Virus record (IMG/VR): IMGVR_UViG_3300008627_000080
Span: 1-20,263 of that record
Direction: 5' to 3' (one strand)
DNA length: 20,263 nucleotides
From: a virus
The translations under genes were made by a program, and so were the position numbers. How positions within the stretch are numbered: position 1 is the stretch's first letter; every line of letters starts with the position of its first letter. This document shows, piece by piece, positions 1 through 8,477 of this stretch. The notes beneath the pieces are model-generated. The model was not told the DNA's origin. It searched no databases and saw nothing but the letters and a program-made list of their open reading frames with translations.

Positions 1-2687
1 TTAATATCACCACCTGCAACAGATGTAAAACTTTGATCATAATATCCGTTGCTTATTGTAGTTGTATCGTTTGCTACATTAACTGTATTAGCCGGTGTTG
101 TAACATCTTCAAACTCCCAATCTGCATGAGTAGCGTCTCCTGGATTCGAAATAGTAAATCTTACAGTTAATGGCACAGCAGGAGATGCTCCGCCTTCTAA
201 TGGAGAATTAGTAAATGCCGCACCTTGAACATATGTATTATTTTTTATATTTTTAATAGTTTCGTTTAACCCATCCATTGCATCAGTTATAGTACCAGTA
301 ACGTCAAACCCAGATAACAATGTGCCTCCACTATAAGTAGAACTTTTTTGATAATAGGCTCCGTCGTTAAATGTTGTATCAGTTGGTGCTCCTAACGCAC
401 CACCTCCGCCTCCAGCTGAAGCAGGAGAATTTATCCAAGCCGCTCCATCCCAAGTTAATACATCGTTGGCTTGAACACTTGTTATAGTTGTATCTGTTAA
501 TCCTACTACAGTTCCTGCGGCACCTGCTTGATTTATCCATTTGTTATTTGAAGAATCCCACGTTAATACATCTCCTCCTGAAGGAGTTGTTATTGTAGTA
601 TCAGTTAATCCTGATACAGTTAATGCACCTGCATCTGTTAAATCTACTTCAGTTTGTTCATAACTCATCCAGTATGGTTTTCCGTCTGCTTTTGTATAAA
701 AATATCCACCTTCACCATCTGCTGGTTGTGTTGGCGTAGACCCTTGTTCGGTTGATATATGAATTAATCCGCCAACATTTACAGAAGTATTAAATCCCCA
801 CATGTCTGTAGTTTTACTCCAGGTAATAGTTTTATCTGATGCGGCTTTAAGTATAATACCGCCTCCATCTGCTGTGTCATTTGTTGGGGTTCCTACTGTT
901 CCTATTTCAATATGTATATCATCTACTTGAAGAGTAGTACTGTTTACAATTGTTTGAGTTCCGTTGACTGTAAGATTACCATTAACAATTAAATCATCAA
1001 ATGTTACATCATCTGTTGTGTTTAAATCTTGATCAAAAATTGTTGCTGTAAGAGTGCCATTAACAATTAAATCATTAAATGTTACATCATCTGTTGTGTT
1101 TAAAGTTTGATCATAACTAGAAACTGTAGCCCATGTTCTATCGCCTTTTAAAAATTTAACTTCGTCTCCTGCTACTGGTGCAGGTACTAAACCTTCTGTT
1201 CCGTCTGTAGTAGATGTTGCTCCTCCAAATGGAGCTCCACCAGCATAGTTGTTTGCGTGTATTTCTTTAGGAATACCTGATTGATCTTGTGTCCAATCTA
1301 TGTGTTGATCTGCGGACCAATTTGTTAATTGATTATGATCCCAGTCAGAATTAACATATGTTGTATTAGGTGGTACTGCCCATACACCTGTTGCACTTAA
1401 ATATTTTAATTGATCTCCTGCTACTGGTGCAGGAACAAATCCATATGCTCCATTTACTGACGAAGATGCTCCGGAAAAATTACTTGGTTTGTTTGTTAAG
1501 TCATCATAACTACCGCTAAACAAATTAGGTTTATTTGTTAAGTCATTATAGTTTCCTGAAAATGCATCTAATATTCCATATCCTGCAATAGTTGTTGGTA
1601 CTTCAGTTAAATTAGCAAATACACCATTAAATACATTATCCCCCGAGCCTACCGGAGTTGACCATGAACCTAAGTGATTTAAAAATTGACCATCAGATCC
1701 ACCGGGCGGTAACCATTGTGAAACAATATGCGAATGTGTAGATGTTCCGCCGCCAGTACCGGAGCCTGTTCCCCCTCCACCACCTCCTGTGGTAGTGCCT
1801 GTTGTAGTTTCAGAAATAGTAATAGGTAAACCAGTTTGTGGTGCTTCTGTTGTAGTTGTTGTTGAAATTAATGTACTAAGTTGAGCATATTCTGTTTCAG
1901 GTGTAGTTTTAACAACATACTGTTCAACAGGTGTACTAGCATCAATAGTAGTATCTGTTTCTTGTTTTACTAAATTAATAATTCTGCGTCTGTCAATTTC
2001 AGATATATCTTTTATAAATTTAGTAGTTTCTTTATAATAAGCATATTGGGCTTGCTGTTGAGCAGTTTTATCAACACCACCATCTTTATTTTTAAGAGTA
2101 AGATAATTTTTTCTTATATATTGAATACCTTCGTTCCGTAACCATGACCTAGGTTTCATGCTACCATAGTTACATAATCTAAACAATGACGCTTCTGCAA
2201 TTCTACGAGTAGGAGTTCTGTTATCTATTTGTATTGCAGATGATACTTGGTCAATAGTACCTTTTTGAATAAAATAAATTAAATCAAATTCATATCCTTC
2301 AGTCTGGGTATAATCGATTGAACCAGTATCATAAAACATACTAACTAAAGCATCCCATTGATGCTGTAAAACAAATTCAGGACTATTGTTTAACCGTTTG
2401 CGAAGATTATTTTGTGCTTTAGTAACATCTGTAATCCATAATCTATATGCATTTGTTTCTGTTATACCATTAGGAAAAGCATCACCAGAATATCTATAAC
2501 CCATTACATATTTTTCACCATCCCAATGGCGATGGCCGCGATATAATTCTTTACCTAACATAAAGTTAAGTCCGGCGTCACTTATTGCGGCTGTCTTGGT
2601 GTTTATAGGAGTAGAAGAATAATGAGGTGATAATGATTGATCATCATAATTTATCTCTATCGGTAATTCTTTATATCTAGTAGCCAT
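1..2687 (-). CDS. Lysozyme-like domain fused to fibre-like tail protein (partial, C terminus off window)
   Basis: The frame is open from the ATG at 2687 to the window edge (895 codons) and is not terminated here. Residues about 35-130 read as a GH24 (T4 lysozyme type) domain. ISDAGLN at 35-41 is followed by Glu47 and Asp56 at the spacing of the catalytic Glu and Asp; a GIT..NAY..W..DV helix and a QHQWDALVSMFYDTGS segment match the family. The catalytic Thr is replaced by Val61 (VMGYRY where TIGYGH is usual), so activity is doubtful. From about residue 290 there is a Gly/Thr-rich linker, then fibre-like repeats: F.G.Y.DLTNKP twice, PAPVAGD twice, a 26-residue DDVTF.DLIVNG unit twice, and GLTDTTIT..DVLTWD twice. 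It starts 3 nt after the gp5-like gene's stop, last of the late minus-strand operon in this window. It probably forms a host-contact fibre or baseplate appendage. The lysozyme match is read from motifs only. Confidence 0.8.
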   Translation of the reverse strand, partial: MATRYKELPIEINYDDQSLSPHYSSTPINTKTAAISDAGLNFMLGKELYRGHRHWDGEKYVMGYRYSGDAFPNGITETNAYRLWITDVTKAQNNLRKRLNNSPEFVLQHQWDALVSMFYDTGSIDYTQTEGYEFDLIYFIQKGTIDQVSSAIQIDNRTPTRRIAEASLFRLCNYGSMKPRSWLRNEGIQYIRKNYLTLKNKDGGVDKTAQQQAQYAYYKETTKFIKDISEIDRRRIINLVKQETDTTIDASTPVEQYVVKTTPETEYAQLSTLISTTTTTEAPQTGLPITISETTTGTTTGGGGGGTGSGTGGGTSTHSHIVSQWLPPGGSDGQFLNHLGSWSTPVGSGDNVFNGVFANLTEVPTTIAGYGILDAFSGNYNDLTNKPNLFSGSYDDLTNKPSNFSGASSSVNGAYGFVPAPVAGDQLKYLSATGVWAVPPNTTYVNSDWDHNQLTNWSADQHIDWTQDQSGIPKEIHANNYAGGAPFGGATSTTDGTEGLVPAPVAGDEVKFLKGDRTWATVSSYDQTLNTTDDVTFNDLIVNGTLTATIFDQDLNTTDDVTFDDLIVNGNLTVNGTQTIVNSTTLQVDDIHIEIGTVGTPTNDTADGGGIILKAASDKTITWSKTTDMWGFNTSVNVGGLIHISTEQGSTPTQPADGEGGYFYTKADGKPYWMSYEQTEVDLTDAGALTVSGLTDTTITTPSGGDVLTWDSSNNKWINQAGAAGTVVGLTDTTITSVQANDVLTWDGAAWINSPASAGGGGGALGAPTDTTFNDGAYYQKSSTYSGGTLLSGFDVTGTITDAMDGLNETIKNIKNNTYVQGAAFTNSPLEGGASPAVPLTVRFTISNPGDATHADWEFEDVTTPANTVNVANDTTTISNGYYDQSFTSVAGGDI
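979..1113. repeat. Two near-identical 57-bp direct repeats, period 78 bp
   Basis: Copies at 979-1035 and 1057-1113 differ at only a few bases and are spaced by exactly 26 codons. They encode the duplicated TTDDVTF.DLIVNG.LT unit of the fibre-like protein. The in-frame period shows a repeat unit of the protein rather than a mobile element. Confidence 0.8.
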
Positions 2688-2690
2688 TCA

Positions 2691-3905
2691 TTAACCTGCA
2701 AACCCCGGTGTTAAACCTTCACCTAGTGGCATTAATTTTTTATCTTCGTGTCCTAACCATGGTTCATGCTCAGGTACTCTTGTACATACACTTTGTAATA
2801 CACTAACATTTCCGACTAATGGAGCAGGCTCTGGAGGAACTGCATCTGTAGCACTACCACCATTTAAATCTAATCTTGCCGCTTTAACAGTAGTTTGACC
2901 AGCAGTTATAAGACTTCCATCTAAGTCTGCTTGTATAACATAATTCATTGCAGTCTTCATTTGAAAGTCACCTGTTGTAGCATTTATATTAATTCCATCT
3001 GAACCTTCTGCTCTTATTTTTATACTACCCTTTGATTGTATATTAATGTCTCCGTCAACATGTAAATTAAAATCTTTAAGTGAATGATAAGATATATCGT
3101 CTGTACAAAACACATCCATTTTGCCTTCATTAGTAAGTTCTACCCAAGCAGTTCCATCTCTGTTAATAATATATACTATTCCTTTTTCGTCATTAAGTAA
3201 TAATTGGGCACCACCAGCAGTTCGTAATCGTATACCTTTATCGATACCTGCATCATCTCCATCATCCATTACAAATTGATGTTGTTCTGGTGTTAGAATA
3301 CCAAATACTCTACTAGGACTTTCTCTTCTAGCACCGCTAGTACATGTTCCTCTAATTGCATCATATTGAGCTAATGAAAGAAGTCCCTGTAATTCAAGAG
3401 CTTCTTTCATTGGCTTATGAGCAGGGCGTAATGTAGGTAATTTATCATACTTGTTTTTTTCTGCACCAGGTGCTGGTCCTTCATATGTCATAGCAGACGG
3501 AATACCCGGTACTGTAAAATTAACATTTTCTTGGAAGAAACAACCTAACCAAACTCCTTCGTTTAAATCTCCATTAATAAAACCTACTAACCCTTCTGTT
3601 TCTATAGTAGGCGGAACCATCCACATACCGTAAGCAGTTTGGGTGTCTTTAAATGCAGTAGACATTGGTTTTTGTAAGTACGGATTAGATGCTCCAGCAA
3701 ACGGTGACAAATATCTAACACTAATCCATGTATCTTCTCTAGAAGGATGTCCAATTTCAGGTATATAAACTTGTAATCTACCCATAGCGGCCGAATCAAG
3801 AGTTCGTTTAATATATGCTCTATACATATAGGGCATAGATCTAATCTTAATATTACTACCACCACTTCCGTTTACTGCTACCTGTGTTTTAAATTCTACT
3901 GCCAT
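2691..3905 (-). CDS. gp5: Baseplate hub / central spike protein, gp5-like without lysozyme domain
   Basis: 404 aa. Residues about 20-130 resemble the N-terminal OB-fold of T4 gp5: a GRLQVYIPEIG strand followed by W.SVRYLSPFAGA. The C-terminal half is VgrG/gp5-like beta-helix sequence: repeated short strands around DGDINIQSKGSIKIRAEG and DGININATTGDF, preceded by RTAGGAQLLLNDEKGIVYIINRDG. T4 gp5 carries a lysozyme domain between these parts; here there is only a linker of about 60 residues (PTLRPAHKPMKEALELQG and following). The protein should trimerise at the tail tip and form the puncturing spike. A GGAG Shine-Dalgarno sits 8 nt before the ATG. The gene lies 3 nt after the M15-like gene and 3 nt before the fibre-like gene, so cotranslation in one operon is likely. 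A lysozyme-like and a peptidase-like gene flank it directly. Confidence 0.85.
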   Translation of the reverse strand: MAVEFKTQVAVNGSGGSNIKIRSMPYMYRAYIKRTLDSAAMGRLQVYIPEIGHPSREDTWISVRYLSPFAGASNPYLQKPMSTAFKDTQTAYGMWMVPPTIETEGLVGFINGDLNEGVWLGCFFQENVNFTVPGIPSAMTYEGPAPGAEKNKYDKLPTLRPAHKPMKEALELQGLLSLAQYDAIRGTCTSGARRESPSRVFGILTPEQHQFVMDDGDDAGIDKGIRLRTAGGAQLLLNDEKGIVYIINRDGTAWVELTNEGKMDVFCTDDISYHSLKDFNLHVDGDINIQSKGSIKIRAEGSDGININATTGDFQMKTAMNYVIQADLDGSLITAGQTTVKAARLDLNGGSATDAVPPEPAPLVGNVSVLQSVCTRVPEHEPWLGHEDKKLMPLGEGLTPGFAG

Positions 3906-3908
3906 ATT

Positions 3909-4541
3909 TTACTCCGGTACACATCCTAATTCAAACCATTGGTCTGCATCTTTTTCCCTAGACCAATATTTTTTTGCACCTCTACGTCTTCCACAATCTC
4001 TAAATTCAAAATAATTTTTATTCCAACCTGTTCCATAATTTGCATCTGTATATTTTTGAAATAAATCATCTCCGCCATTACCGCCCCAATGAAAACCTTG
4101 AGTTTCTGCAAGTTGTCCTATTTCTTTCCAATGTGCTTTATTTGCAGATGTTACAGATCCGTCTGCTTCATGTAAATATTTTGTTTTGTTTACACTATTA
4201 ACACTAACAACTTCTATTCTAAATGCAGTACCTGTTAAGTGATGACTATCTTTATAATCATGTTTAAGTGTATCTTTTTTACGTAAGTCTTTGTGTTTAC
4301 TCAATGGTCTAACACCTGTTATTATTTTAATAATATAAATGCTTCCGTGAGCTTTTGCATTTATAACAAAGTTTGCCGCAAGTTTTCGTAACTTAGGATG
4401 CAATCTTGCTATCTCAATATTAGTTCCAATATCATCTGTACTAGGAAAAGACCAATTGCCATCTTTATCGGGTCTTTCACCAAACCCTGCGTAACTACCT
4501 ACTGGAGGTTTTTCGCCAAATTGTGTTTTATATGTTGCCAT
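3909..4541 (-). CDS. M15-type peptidoglycan peptidase fold, apparently inactivated, in the baseplate operon
   Basis: 210 aa. The centre and C terminus follow the M15 (VanY / L-Ala-D-Glu endopeptidase) pattern S-x-H-x-x-G-x-A-x-D, then W..I..LAE..G..WGG, then H-F-E. The first motif is Ser99-His-His101-Leu-Thr-Gly104-Thr-Ala106-Phe-Arg108, so the zinc-ligand Asp is Arg. The final motif is Tyr177-Phe-Glu179, so the last zinc-ligand His is Tyr. Two of three metal ligands are therefore lost while the surrounding fold signature is kept. This suggests a cell-wall-binding or structural role rather than catalysis. It starts with MATYKT, like its neighbour at 6832-7128, and an AGGA motif precedes the ATG. 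It lies between the hub structural protein and the gp5-like gene, so it is probably a virion baseplate component. The family call is from motifs and not confirmed by a search. Confidence 0.65.
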   Translation of the reverse strand: MATYKTQFGEKPPVGSYAGFGERPDKDGNWSFPSTDDIGTNIEIARLHPKLRKLAANFVINAKAHGSIYIIKIITGVRPLSKHKDLRKKDTLKHDYKDSHHLTGTAFRIEVVSVNSVNKTKYLHEADGSVTSANKAHWKEIGQLAETQGFHWGGNGGDDLFQKYTDANYGTGWNKNYFEFRDCGRRRGAKKYWSREKDADQWFELGCVPE

Positions 4542-4552
4542 TTTATTTCCTG

Positions 4553-6820
4553 TTATGCATCTTCCCTAGATTGTTGATCGGCTAGTTCTTCTTCAAATCG
4601 TTCTTTGTTAAACTTTTGTTGATTATATCCGCCTTCTCCTTTTTCCTTATCAGAGTATGCACTTTGAGCTGAGGCTTTATCTCTTGCCGCACGGTTTTCT
4701 AAACTAATTTCTTCTTCACTTGTAAATCTCAATAAAGTAGGTCGAGCTTTTTCATAATTAGTTCCAAGATCCCTTACTGCTCCTAATGATTGAGTAAATG
4801 CTCCATTTGTAAATCGTGATATAACAGAAGTTACTTTAAATATTCCACTTATTGTTGTATTGTCGACAAATTCCATTTTTCCTGTATCTTCATCTGGTTC
4901 TACAGGACTTCTAACATTTAACCAAAATAAATTTGCTCCCTGTTCGTATATTGCAAAATCTGCTATACCTGTAGTAGCATTTCTAAATTGTTTAGTTAAA
5001 TTTGACATACCTAACCAAAATGGATCACCTTTAATTTCTAAATCTATTTTAGCCAATTCATTACCGCCAGATAATTCCATATACATATTACCTAATTGTA
5101 TCCGGCCTGTACTTTGATCAGGTGTTATATTTTTTTGTAAGGCATCATCTGTATCTACAGTATCTGACGAAACAGTATACATTGAAATGTCTTCTTGAGT
5201 CGAAGGTAATGCATACGACTCTACAAATAAACCACTGCCTTTTCTAACATTTGTGCCAGTTTCACTTGCAAGTGCCGCTTGAGCTTTTTCTAATCCTTCT
5301 GCATCTGTAGGATTTGCACCATATACCAATCCTTGATCGCTCATAGGTCCATATGTTTTACCATAATATTTTCTAAGAGATGGAGGCAAATCATTTGGTT
5401 TTCTCATCTTTTTTGCTTCTTCACCGTTTTGAGAAGCACCTACTTTTAACTTTTTTGAATTTTGTGATCCTTCTCTTTGAGCTTGGTGTCCTGCTCTAAT
5501 TGGCATTGCTCTAAAATATGTGAGATTAAAATTCATATCAAAATTTAATACTTCTGTGTTTAATCCTGTAAAATTATAATCGTATCGTTTAGTAAGTAAT
5601 TGTTCTTCTAATAATTTGTTTATTCGTTTTTTCATTACATCAGGATCATTAAATTGTGTAGCTAATTCACCTGAATAAACAGCGGGTTCTTTATATGGTG
5701 CAAACGAATACAAATACTTTCTAGAATATCTTTTTCTTTTTATATCGTATTCACCAAATCTCATATCACAAACTAAACGAAAAACTACCGCAATATTTGA
5801 TGCATCTGTCATAGGACCATCAGGACCTTCTTGTCGTAAATACCCTTTCCCATCGGTAGTTTCTACACTTTGAAATTCTGTTGTTGCTCCCATTACAGTA
5901 TTCAAAATATCTGGAATGTGAGATCCTTTTGCTATCTGAATCATTAACTTAGAACTATCTGTAAAATGTCGTGTTGATCGGTCATTTGTGGTTGCTTTTA
6001 AATTGGCAAATTTATAATCTTTCCATTTGGGATCTAATATAATATAATATTCATCTTTAATAAAATGTGCTTCAGCATCAACTTCATCTTGGGCACATTT
6101 ATTTAGAAATGCTTGAAATCCTTTAACCCATTCGCCTAATGTAGATGCGGCTAAAGTAGAAACATTTTTTATAGTTGGGCCAGTTCCACCGGCATATGAT
6201 GAAACACCTGGTGATGTTGCAGATATTCTATATTGTCCACCTTTTTCTGTTATTGATATATTCATACTTTCTAACATAAGAGGATAAACAAAATAATATT
6301 CAGACTGTCCTGCCTCTACATTTTCTGCATTACCATTATTAAACATTACTTCTAATAAGTATGTTGCTTCTTTTGGTGTTTTAATTCCTAAATCTTTACA
6401 TGCTCTATTAATATAATCTAATAATGCGGCGCCATGTGTTTCAACTATTGTTATGTTAAAACCTTTTCCTTGTGCAGATCTAGTTCCTTGATTCCAACTT
6501 ACTGCCGCCATTATTTCTAAATCTACTATATTAAATACTGCCGTTGTTGCAGTTTCGGCGATTACTATTTTTTTCTTATTGTTTAAAGATAAATTATGAA
6601 CAATAGTTGGATGGCATATACTTAATCGAAGATAATATGTTGCGGAAGGCATAGAACTTAAAGCATTACCTAAAAAACCCCTATGGGAATATTTTAAAGA
6701 ATCTTTAGGAGCATAAGAAGACTTTGTTTTTGTTGCGGAGGCCGCTTGTCTTCGACCAAATTGCTCGTACCCTTTTTCTTGTTGGGTGTTTGGCTCTAAA
6801 AACCCAAATTCTTCAGACAT
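4553..6820 (-). CDS. Large baseplate hub / tail structural protein
   Basis: 755 aa, no obvious membrane segment. An N-terminal region of about 50 residues is polar, followed by a probable beta-domain (residues about 55-210: YYLRLSICHPTIVHN, FNIVDLEIMAAVSWNQGT, GFNITIVETHGAALLDYINRACKDLG). A middle region is rich in basic and aromatic residues (around KRKRYSRKYLYSF). A later beta domain holds GRIQLGNMYMELSGG and DLEIKGDPFWLG. The C-terminal 70 residues are charged and Gln-rich, probably coiled or disordered (EKGEGGYNQQKFNKERFEEELADQQ). By position next to the gp5-like gene it may be the functional counterpart of T4 gp27, but it is twice as long and I cannot assign it firmly. An AGAGGA Shine-Dalgarno precedes the ATG. 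It lies 11 nt from each neighbour. Confidence 0.6.
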   Translation of the reverse strand: MSEEFGFLEPNTQQEKGYEQFGRRQAASATKTKSSYAPKDSLKYSHRGFLGNALSSMPSATYYLRLSICHPTIVHNLSLNNKKKIVIAETATTAVFNIVDLEIMAAVSWNQGTRSAQGKGFNITIVETHGAALLDYINRACKDLGIKTPKEATYLLEVMFNNGNAENVEAGQSEYYFVYPLMLESMNISITEKGGQYRISATSPGVSSYAGGTGPTIKNVSTLAASTLGEWVKGFQAFLNKCAQDEVDAEAHFIKDEYYIILDPKWKDYKFANLKATTNDRSTRHFTDSSKLMIQIAKGSHIPDILNTVMGATTEFQSVETTDGKGYLRQEGPDGPMTDASNIAVVFRLVCDMRFGEYDIKRKRYSRKYLYSFAPYKEPAVYSGELATQFNDPDVMKKRINKLLEEQLLTKRYDYNFTGLNTEVLNFDMNFNLTYFRAMPIRAGHQAQREGSQNSKKLKVGASQNGEEAKKMRKPNDLPPSLRKYYGKTYGPMSDQGLVYGANPTDAEGLEKAQAALASETGTNVRKGSGLFVESYALPSTQEDISMYTVSSDTVDTDDALQKNITPDQSTGRIQLGNMYMELSGGNELAKIDLEIKGDPFWLGMSNLTKQFRNATTGIADFAIYEQGANLFWLNVRSPVEPDEDTGKMEFVDNTTISGIFKVTSVISRFTNGAFTQSLGAVRDLGTNYEKARPTLLRFTSEEEISLENRAARDKASAQSAYSDKEKGEGGYNQQKFNKERFEEELADQQSREDA

Positions 6821-6831
6821 ATTTTCTTCCT

Positions 6832-7128
6832 CTACTGCAAATATGAACTTATATCAGACTGATTAGGTGTTAATATTTCTACACCTTCATTAAAATCCCA
6901 TACAGGATCATTTAACTTATCAGGATTTAACATTTTAAAAACCCACCATAACTGAGGTGTCCCATATAATTCGTTGCTTAAAAGATCAGGACGATTTCTA
7001 TGGTGTCTTGAAATTATCATAGTTATTTCATTACCTGTAACCTCGACTTCTGGTGCTTTCCATATTCCTAATCTACCTGCATCCATCGGAGTTAATGCGT
7101 ATATACTATTAGTTTTATATGTTGCCAT
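6832..7128 (-). CDS. gp53: Baseplate wedge protein, gp53-like
   Basis: 98 aa. The signature is ELYGTPQLWWVFKMLNPDKLNDPVWDFNEGVEILTP at residues about 53-89. This YG....WW.....N....DP.W.....G..L.IP pattern is shared by T4 gp53-type wedge proteins and LysM-like small baseplate proteins. In T4, gp53 joins neighbouring wedges during baseplate assembly; that role is inferred here. The start codon overlaps the upstream stop by one base (TAATG), which fits translational coupling, and no strong Shine-Dalgarno is visible. A simple LysM-type tail protein is the alternative. Confidence 0.55.
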   Translation of the reverse strand: MATYKTNSIYALTPMDAGRLGIWKAPEVEVTGNEITMIISRHHRNRPDLLSNELYGTPQLWWVFKMLNPDKLNDPVWDFNEGVEILTPNQSDISSYLQ

Positions 7129-7763
7129 TAAATAAATCCGTCCTTAACTAATTTTCCTGATTTAAAATCGTTCATAGTAAATTTTGTTCTAAGTTTACTA
7201 GGAGTTTGTTGTATTACCATATCAATTACCAAATTTAACATGCTAGGTACTTTTGAATTAAATCCATCTGAAAATCCTGCTTCTGCTGAATCTGTTTCTA
7301 CATCTATATAATCGACATCTTGTCCTAAATCATATGCAAATGAACGAATTAAAACTGGAACATTACTAAACATTAAATCACCATATGCACTAAATTTTAA
7401 TACAGGTGGAGGAGTTCCTCTTTTTTTATCATTCATCCCAAAATGCATTTTTGTTACAATACGTAAAAAATGCAAAACTGCAATCATGTAATGCCCTTCT
7501 GCCGCAGATTGAGCAGTTAGCGGACCAGACACTTGTAAATTAGGCGGTCTACTTTTAGTAAAATAACTAACAGGATAATTTGTATGTGCCGTTTCATATT
7601 CACCATATTCTGCTTGATGAGATATATTAATAGTTGGTGTGTAAGGCCAAATTATCCCATTAAATTTTTTAAGGGGTAATAAAATAGGATTTGGTGCACC
7701 AGACTCTGTTTCTAATATATCACTATTTCTTGGTAACGATACTCTTGCTCGTATATCTTTCAT
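7128..7763 (-). CDS. Baseplate/tail-tube structural protein, possibly gp48/gp54-like
   Basis: 211 aa, beta-rich with one amphipathic helix region. Features: PLKKFNGIIWPYTPTINISHQAEYGEY near the N terminus, VSGPLTAQSAAEGHYMIAVLHFLRIVTKMHFG in the middle, then GTPPPVLKFSAYGDLMFSNVPVLIRSFAYDL and a conserved-looking VDYIDVETD segment. This layout is what I associate with tail-tube initiator or cap proteins of marine T4-like phages, but I cannot separate gp48 from gp54. The ATG overlaps the preceding stop by 4 nt (ATGA) and its own stop overlaps the next ATG, so it is embedded in a coupled operon. AGGAATTAGGCG precedes the start. Confidence 0.5.
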   Translation of the reverse strand: MKDIRARVSLPRNSDILETESGAPNPILLPLKKFNGIIWPYTPTINISHQAEYGEYETAHTNYPVSYFTKSRPPNLQVSGPLTAQSAAEGHYMIAVLHFLRIVTKMHFGMNDKKRGTPPPVLKFSAYGDLMFSNVPVLIRSFAYDLGQDVDYIDVETDSAEAGFSDGFNSKVPSMLNLVIDMVIQQTPSKLRTKFTMNDFKSGKLVKDGFI

Positions 7764-8398
7764 CGCCTAATTCCTCGCATTACTATGCCAAATATTCTAT
7801 CTCTAGATTTAGAATCGGTTTGTATGTTTCCAAAATAATCATTGAATAATTCTCGCATTTGTAATTGATCATCTTCTTTTATTATATCGGATCTAAATTT
7901 TGAAGCGTTCATTCCGCCTTCCATACTAGGTACTGTATATTTGTAAGAACGCTCTTGTCCTGTTTCAGGGTCTACAGAAGGTTCAGGTAATATATTTTCA
8001 GTATATTCTTGTACAACATTACCGGATTTTAATCGTTCAGCATCCTTAACACCTAATGCTAATACTACATAATTAGAAGAAGGATCCCTTCCTACTTTAG
8101 TTAAATCAGGTCTGTATGGCATAGTTTCTATAATATGATCTTTTGGTACTCCATACATTGTTGCAATTATATCTGCCTTCTCCTGAAATGTAAATGGATC
8201 AGTAGAGTAGTCACCTGCCGCATGTGCCTGTTGTTGTTTTTTACCAAACATAGTAGCGATAAATACGTTGTTGGCACCAAACTTTTCACTTAAATGTTTA
8301 TATACACCATAATGCCCTTTATGCATAGGCTGGAATCTGCCTCCATAAAATACAACCGGTGTTTTAGCAATTGCTTCAAAAAGTTCAAGAATTCTCAT
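7760..8398 (-). CDS. Nucleotidyltransferase (HIGH-motif family) with capsid-targeting-like N terminus
   Basis: 212 aa. GRFQPMHKGH at residues 20-29 is the (T/H)xGH motif of the cytidylyltransferase/NMN adenylyltransferase superfamily. NASKFR at 164-169 stands where the ISxTxxR motif is expected, so both nucleotide-binding signatures are present. Substrate unknown; NadM/NadR-like or glycerol-phosphate-type transfer are possible. The N terminus MRILELFEA precedes the first strand and resembles T4 capsid-targeting sequences, with Leu-Phe-Glu then Ala fitting the gp21 protease preference (L/I)-x-E. This would put the enzyme in the capsid, but it is inference. It is the first gene of the late structural operon and overlaps the next by 4 nt. 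No Shine-Dalgarno precedes its ATG; a late-promoter-like AATAAATA lies 5 nt upstream. Confidence 0.8.
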   Translation of the reverse strand: MRILELFEAIAKTPVVFYGGRFQPMHKGHYGVYKHLSEKFGANNVFIATMFGKKQQQAHAAGDYSTDPFTFQEKADIIATMYGVPKDHIIETMPYRPDLTKVGRDPSSNYVVLALGVKDAERLKSGNVVQEYTENILPEPSVDPETGQERSYKYTVPSMEGGMNASKFRSDIIKEDDQLQMRELFNDYFGNIQTDSKSRDRIFGIVMRGIRR

Positions 8399-8403
8399 AT
8401 TAA

Positions 8404-8411
8404 TATTTATT
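8404..8411 (-). promoter_or_regulatory. Candidate late promoter (AATAAATA) for the structural operon
   Basis: On the minus strand this reads AATAAATA, one mismatch from the T4 late -10 element TATAAATA recognised by gp55. It is the only such element in the divergent gap before the nucleotidyltransferase. Initiation 5-7 nt downstream would fall at or next to the ATG at 8398, giving an almost leaderless message. Confidence 0.4.
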
Positions 8412-8421
8412 CGAAAAATTC

Positions 8422-8450
8422 TTGACTTTTTTTACCTTATAATGTATAAT
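8422..8450 (+). promoter_or_regulatory. Sigma70-type early promoter for the gp55 operon
   Basis: TTGACT at 8422-8427, a 17-nt spacer, then TATAAT at 8445-8450. This is 11 of 12 consensus bases at ideal spacing. Transcription would begin near 8457. A GGAG Shine-Dalgarno at 8470-8473 and the gp55 ATG at 8478 follow. Host RNA polymerase should use it early in infection. Confidence 0.85.
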
Positions 8451-8477
8451 AATAGCAGTAAATAACCACGGAGAATC

